The notes under the pieces: model-generated | What the model saw: the letters and a program-made list of their open reading frames with translations, nothing else | What the model was told of the DNA's origin: nothing | The model's database searches: none | Part shown: in pieces, positions 40,086-40,556 of the stretch | How positions within the stretch are numbered: position 1 is the first letter of the stretch | How the letters are laid out: each line of letters begins with the position of its first letter | Made by a program: the position numbers and the translations under genes | From: JBBAFM01 sp041655415 | GTDB taxonomy: Bacteria > Bacillota > Clostridia > Peptostreptococcales > JAAYPU01 | NCBI GenBank assembly: GCA_964429195.1 | Contig: CAYSBC010000009.1 | Span: 1 to 40,556, forward strand | Reading direction: 5' to 3' | Length of the DNA stretch: 40,556 nt

Positions 40086-40469
40086 ATGAAAAGAATCAAT
40101 TTATCTGACGGCGAGTGGAATATCATGAATGTTCTATGGGAAACAGCTCCGCAGACGATTACGCAACTTACGACTGCCCTGAAAAAATCAACAGGTTGGA
40201 GCAAACATACCATTATTACGATGCTGGGTCGTATGGAATCCAAGGGAGCTGTAAGATATGAGCAAGGAATCAGAGCAAAGCAATATTATCCAGCAGTGGA
40301 ACAGATTGAAACAGCAATAGAAGAAACTGAAAATTTTCTAGACAAAGTCTATTCTGGAAGCTTAGGCCTTATGGTGAATACAATGGTTGAGAAAAACAGT
40401 TTGTCAAAGGAAGAAATCGATGAATTGTATGCCATCTTAAAAAGGGCTGAGGAGGGAGAAAATGATTGA
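40086..40469 (+). CDS. BlaI/MecI/CopY-family transcriptional repressor
   Basis: 127 residues, the usual size. Residues 1-75 form the winged helix (ISxxEW-type start LSDGEWNIMNVLWE, then TITQLTTALKKSTGWSKHTIITMLGRMESKGAV, wing YEQGIRAKQYYP). The C-terminal ~50 residues are helical and make the dimer. In bla/mec systems the paired M56 sensor leads to cleavage of this C-terminal region. GGAAGGGGAG precedes the ATG. The next gene is exactly such a sensor and overlaps it by 8 bases. Its target is presumably its own promoter. Whether the system answers to beta-lactams, copper or something else cannot be told. Confidence 0.92.
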   Translation: MKRINLSDGEWNIMNVLWETAPQTITQLTTALKKSTGWSKHTIITMLGRMESKGAVRYEQGIRAKQYYPAVEQIETAIEETENFLDKVYSGSLGLMVNTMVEKNSLSKEEIDELYAILKRAEEGEND

Positions 40470-40556
40470 TACGATTATATCTTCATCAGCGCTGATTTTG
40501 ATCATACTCATCATAAGAGTGTTGTTTAAGGGGAGGATCAATCCCATAGTGCAGTA
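40462..40556 (+). CDS. BlaR1/MecR1-type M56 membrane protein, N-terminal fragment (3' end outside window)
   Basis: Only the first 31 codons are present: a hydrophobic helix (IISSSALILIILIIRVLF) followed by KGRINP, which matches the usual first membrane segment and basic loop of M56 sensor proteases. GGAGGGAG lies inside the end of the repressor gene, and the ATG overlaps it by 8 bases. Identification rests mainly on pairing with the BlaI-type gene; the zinc HEXXH motif and any sensor domain are outside the window. Confidence 0.7.
   Translation, partial: MIDTIISSSALILIILIIRVLFKGRINPIVQ

Noticed and set aside
1..40556. Search for CRISPR arrays, insertion sequences, phage genes, tRNA or rRNA
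   Set aside because: No regularly spaced repeats, transposase motifs, phage functions or conserved RNA gene sequences were seen; the only tandem repeat noted is the 9-base unit in the 73-residue gene.

Overview
The window is about 40.5 kb of AT-rich, densely coding DNA. It most likely comes from the chromosome of an anaerobic low-GC Firmicute of the class Clostridia. Supporting signs are AGGAGG-type ribosome sites, SigA-type promoters (TTGACA/TATAAT), a T-box leader on valS, a membrane pyrophosphatase, TGS-domain nucleoside kinase, U32 protease and M29 aminopeptidase families, and the lack of respiratory genes. The genus is not determined. No rRNA, tRNA, insertion sequence, phage gene or CRISPR array was seen.

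Left part (1-16 kb, all + strand). This begins with the 3' end of a membrane pyrophosphatase gene and a small acidic lipoprotein. Next are rnr (RNase R) and a CyuA-type cysteine desulfidase, then a complete branched-chain-amino-acid-type ABC importer livKHMGF. After a structured 140-base gap come an ATC-hydrolase-family protein and the dihydroxyacetone kinase subunits dhaK and dhaL, without a dhaM. Then follow a two-CBS-domain protein, a TGS/nucleoside kinase fusion, endonuclease IV, a 73-residue membrane protein, TypA/BipA and a U32 peptidase. The sequence cyuA - liv - ATC hydrolase - dhaKL is the most unusual gene order here. It may handle a cysteine- or thiazoline-related compound, but that is inference.

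Middle part (19.4-31.4 kb) is largely a polyamine region. After an acetate/succinate-type transporter with its own promoter, the minus-strand operon speD-speA-speE-speB encodes the whole route arginine -> agmatine -> putrescine -> spermidine. Beyond it lie a minus-strand M29 aminopeptidase and, divergently, an XRE-cupin regulator followed by the polyamine importer potABCD. The 329-base divergent gap holds a consensus promoter, two copies of GTTTA-N7-TAAAC placed like operators, and a perfect inverted repeat enclosing the -10 box of the aminopeptidase promoter. Downstream of potD are a shikimate-kinase-like protein lacking a key substrate-binding arginine, and TcdA (ct6A37 tRNA modification).

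Right part (31.4-40.6 kb). On the minus strand are a divergent short cis-prenyltransferase and the potassium uptake pair trkA-trkH. On the plus strand are an unrecognised 117-residue protein, a valine T-box leader, valS and folC. Last come a BlaI-type repressor with an inverted repeat across its promoter and the start of a BlaR1/MecR1-type M56 protein, cut by the window end.

Several starts were moved inward because a ribosome site supports them: livK, livG, livF, the ATC hydrolase, dhaK, speD (a TTG start), the XRE regulator and valS. All functions are read from motifs and family memory; no database search was possible.
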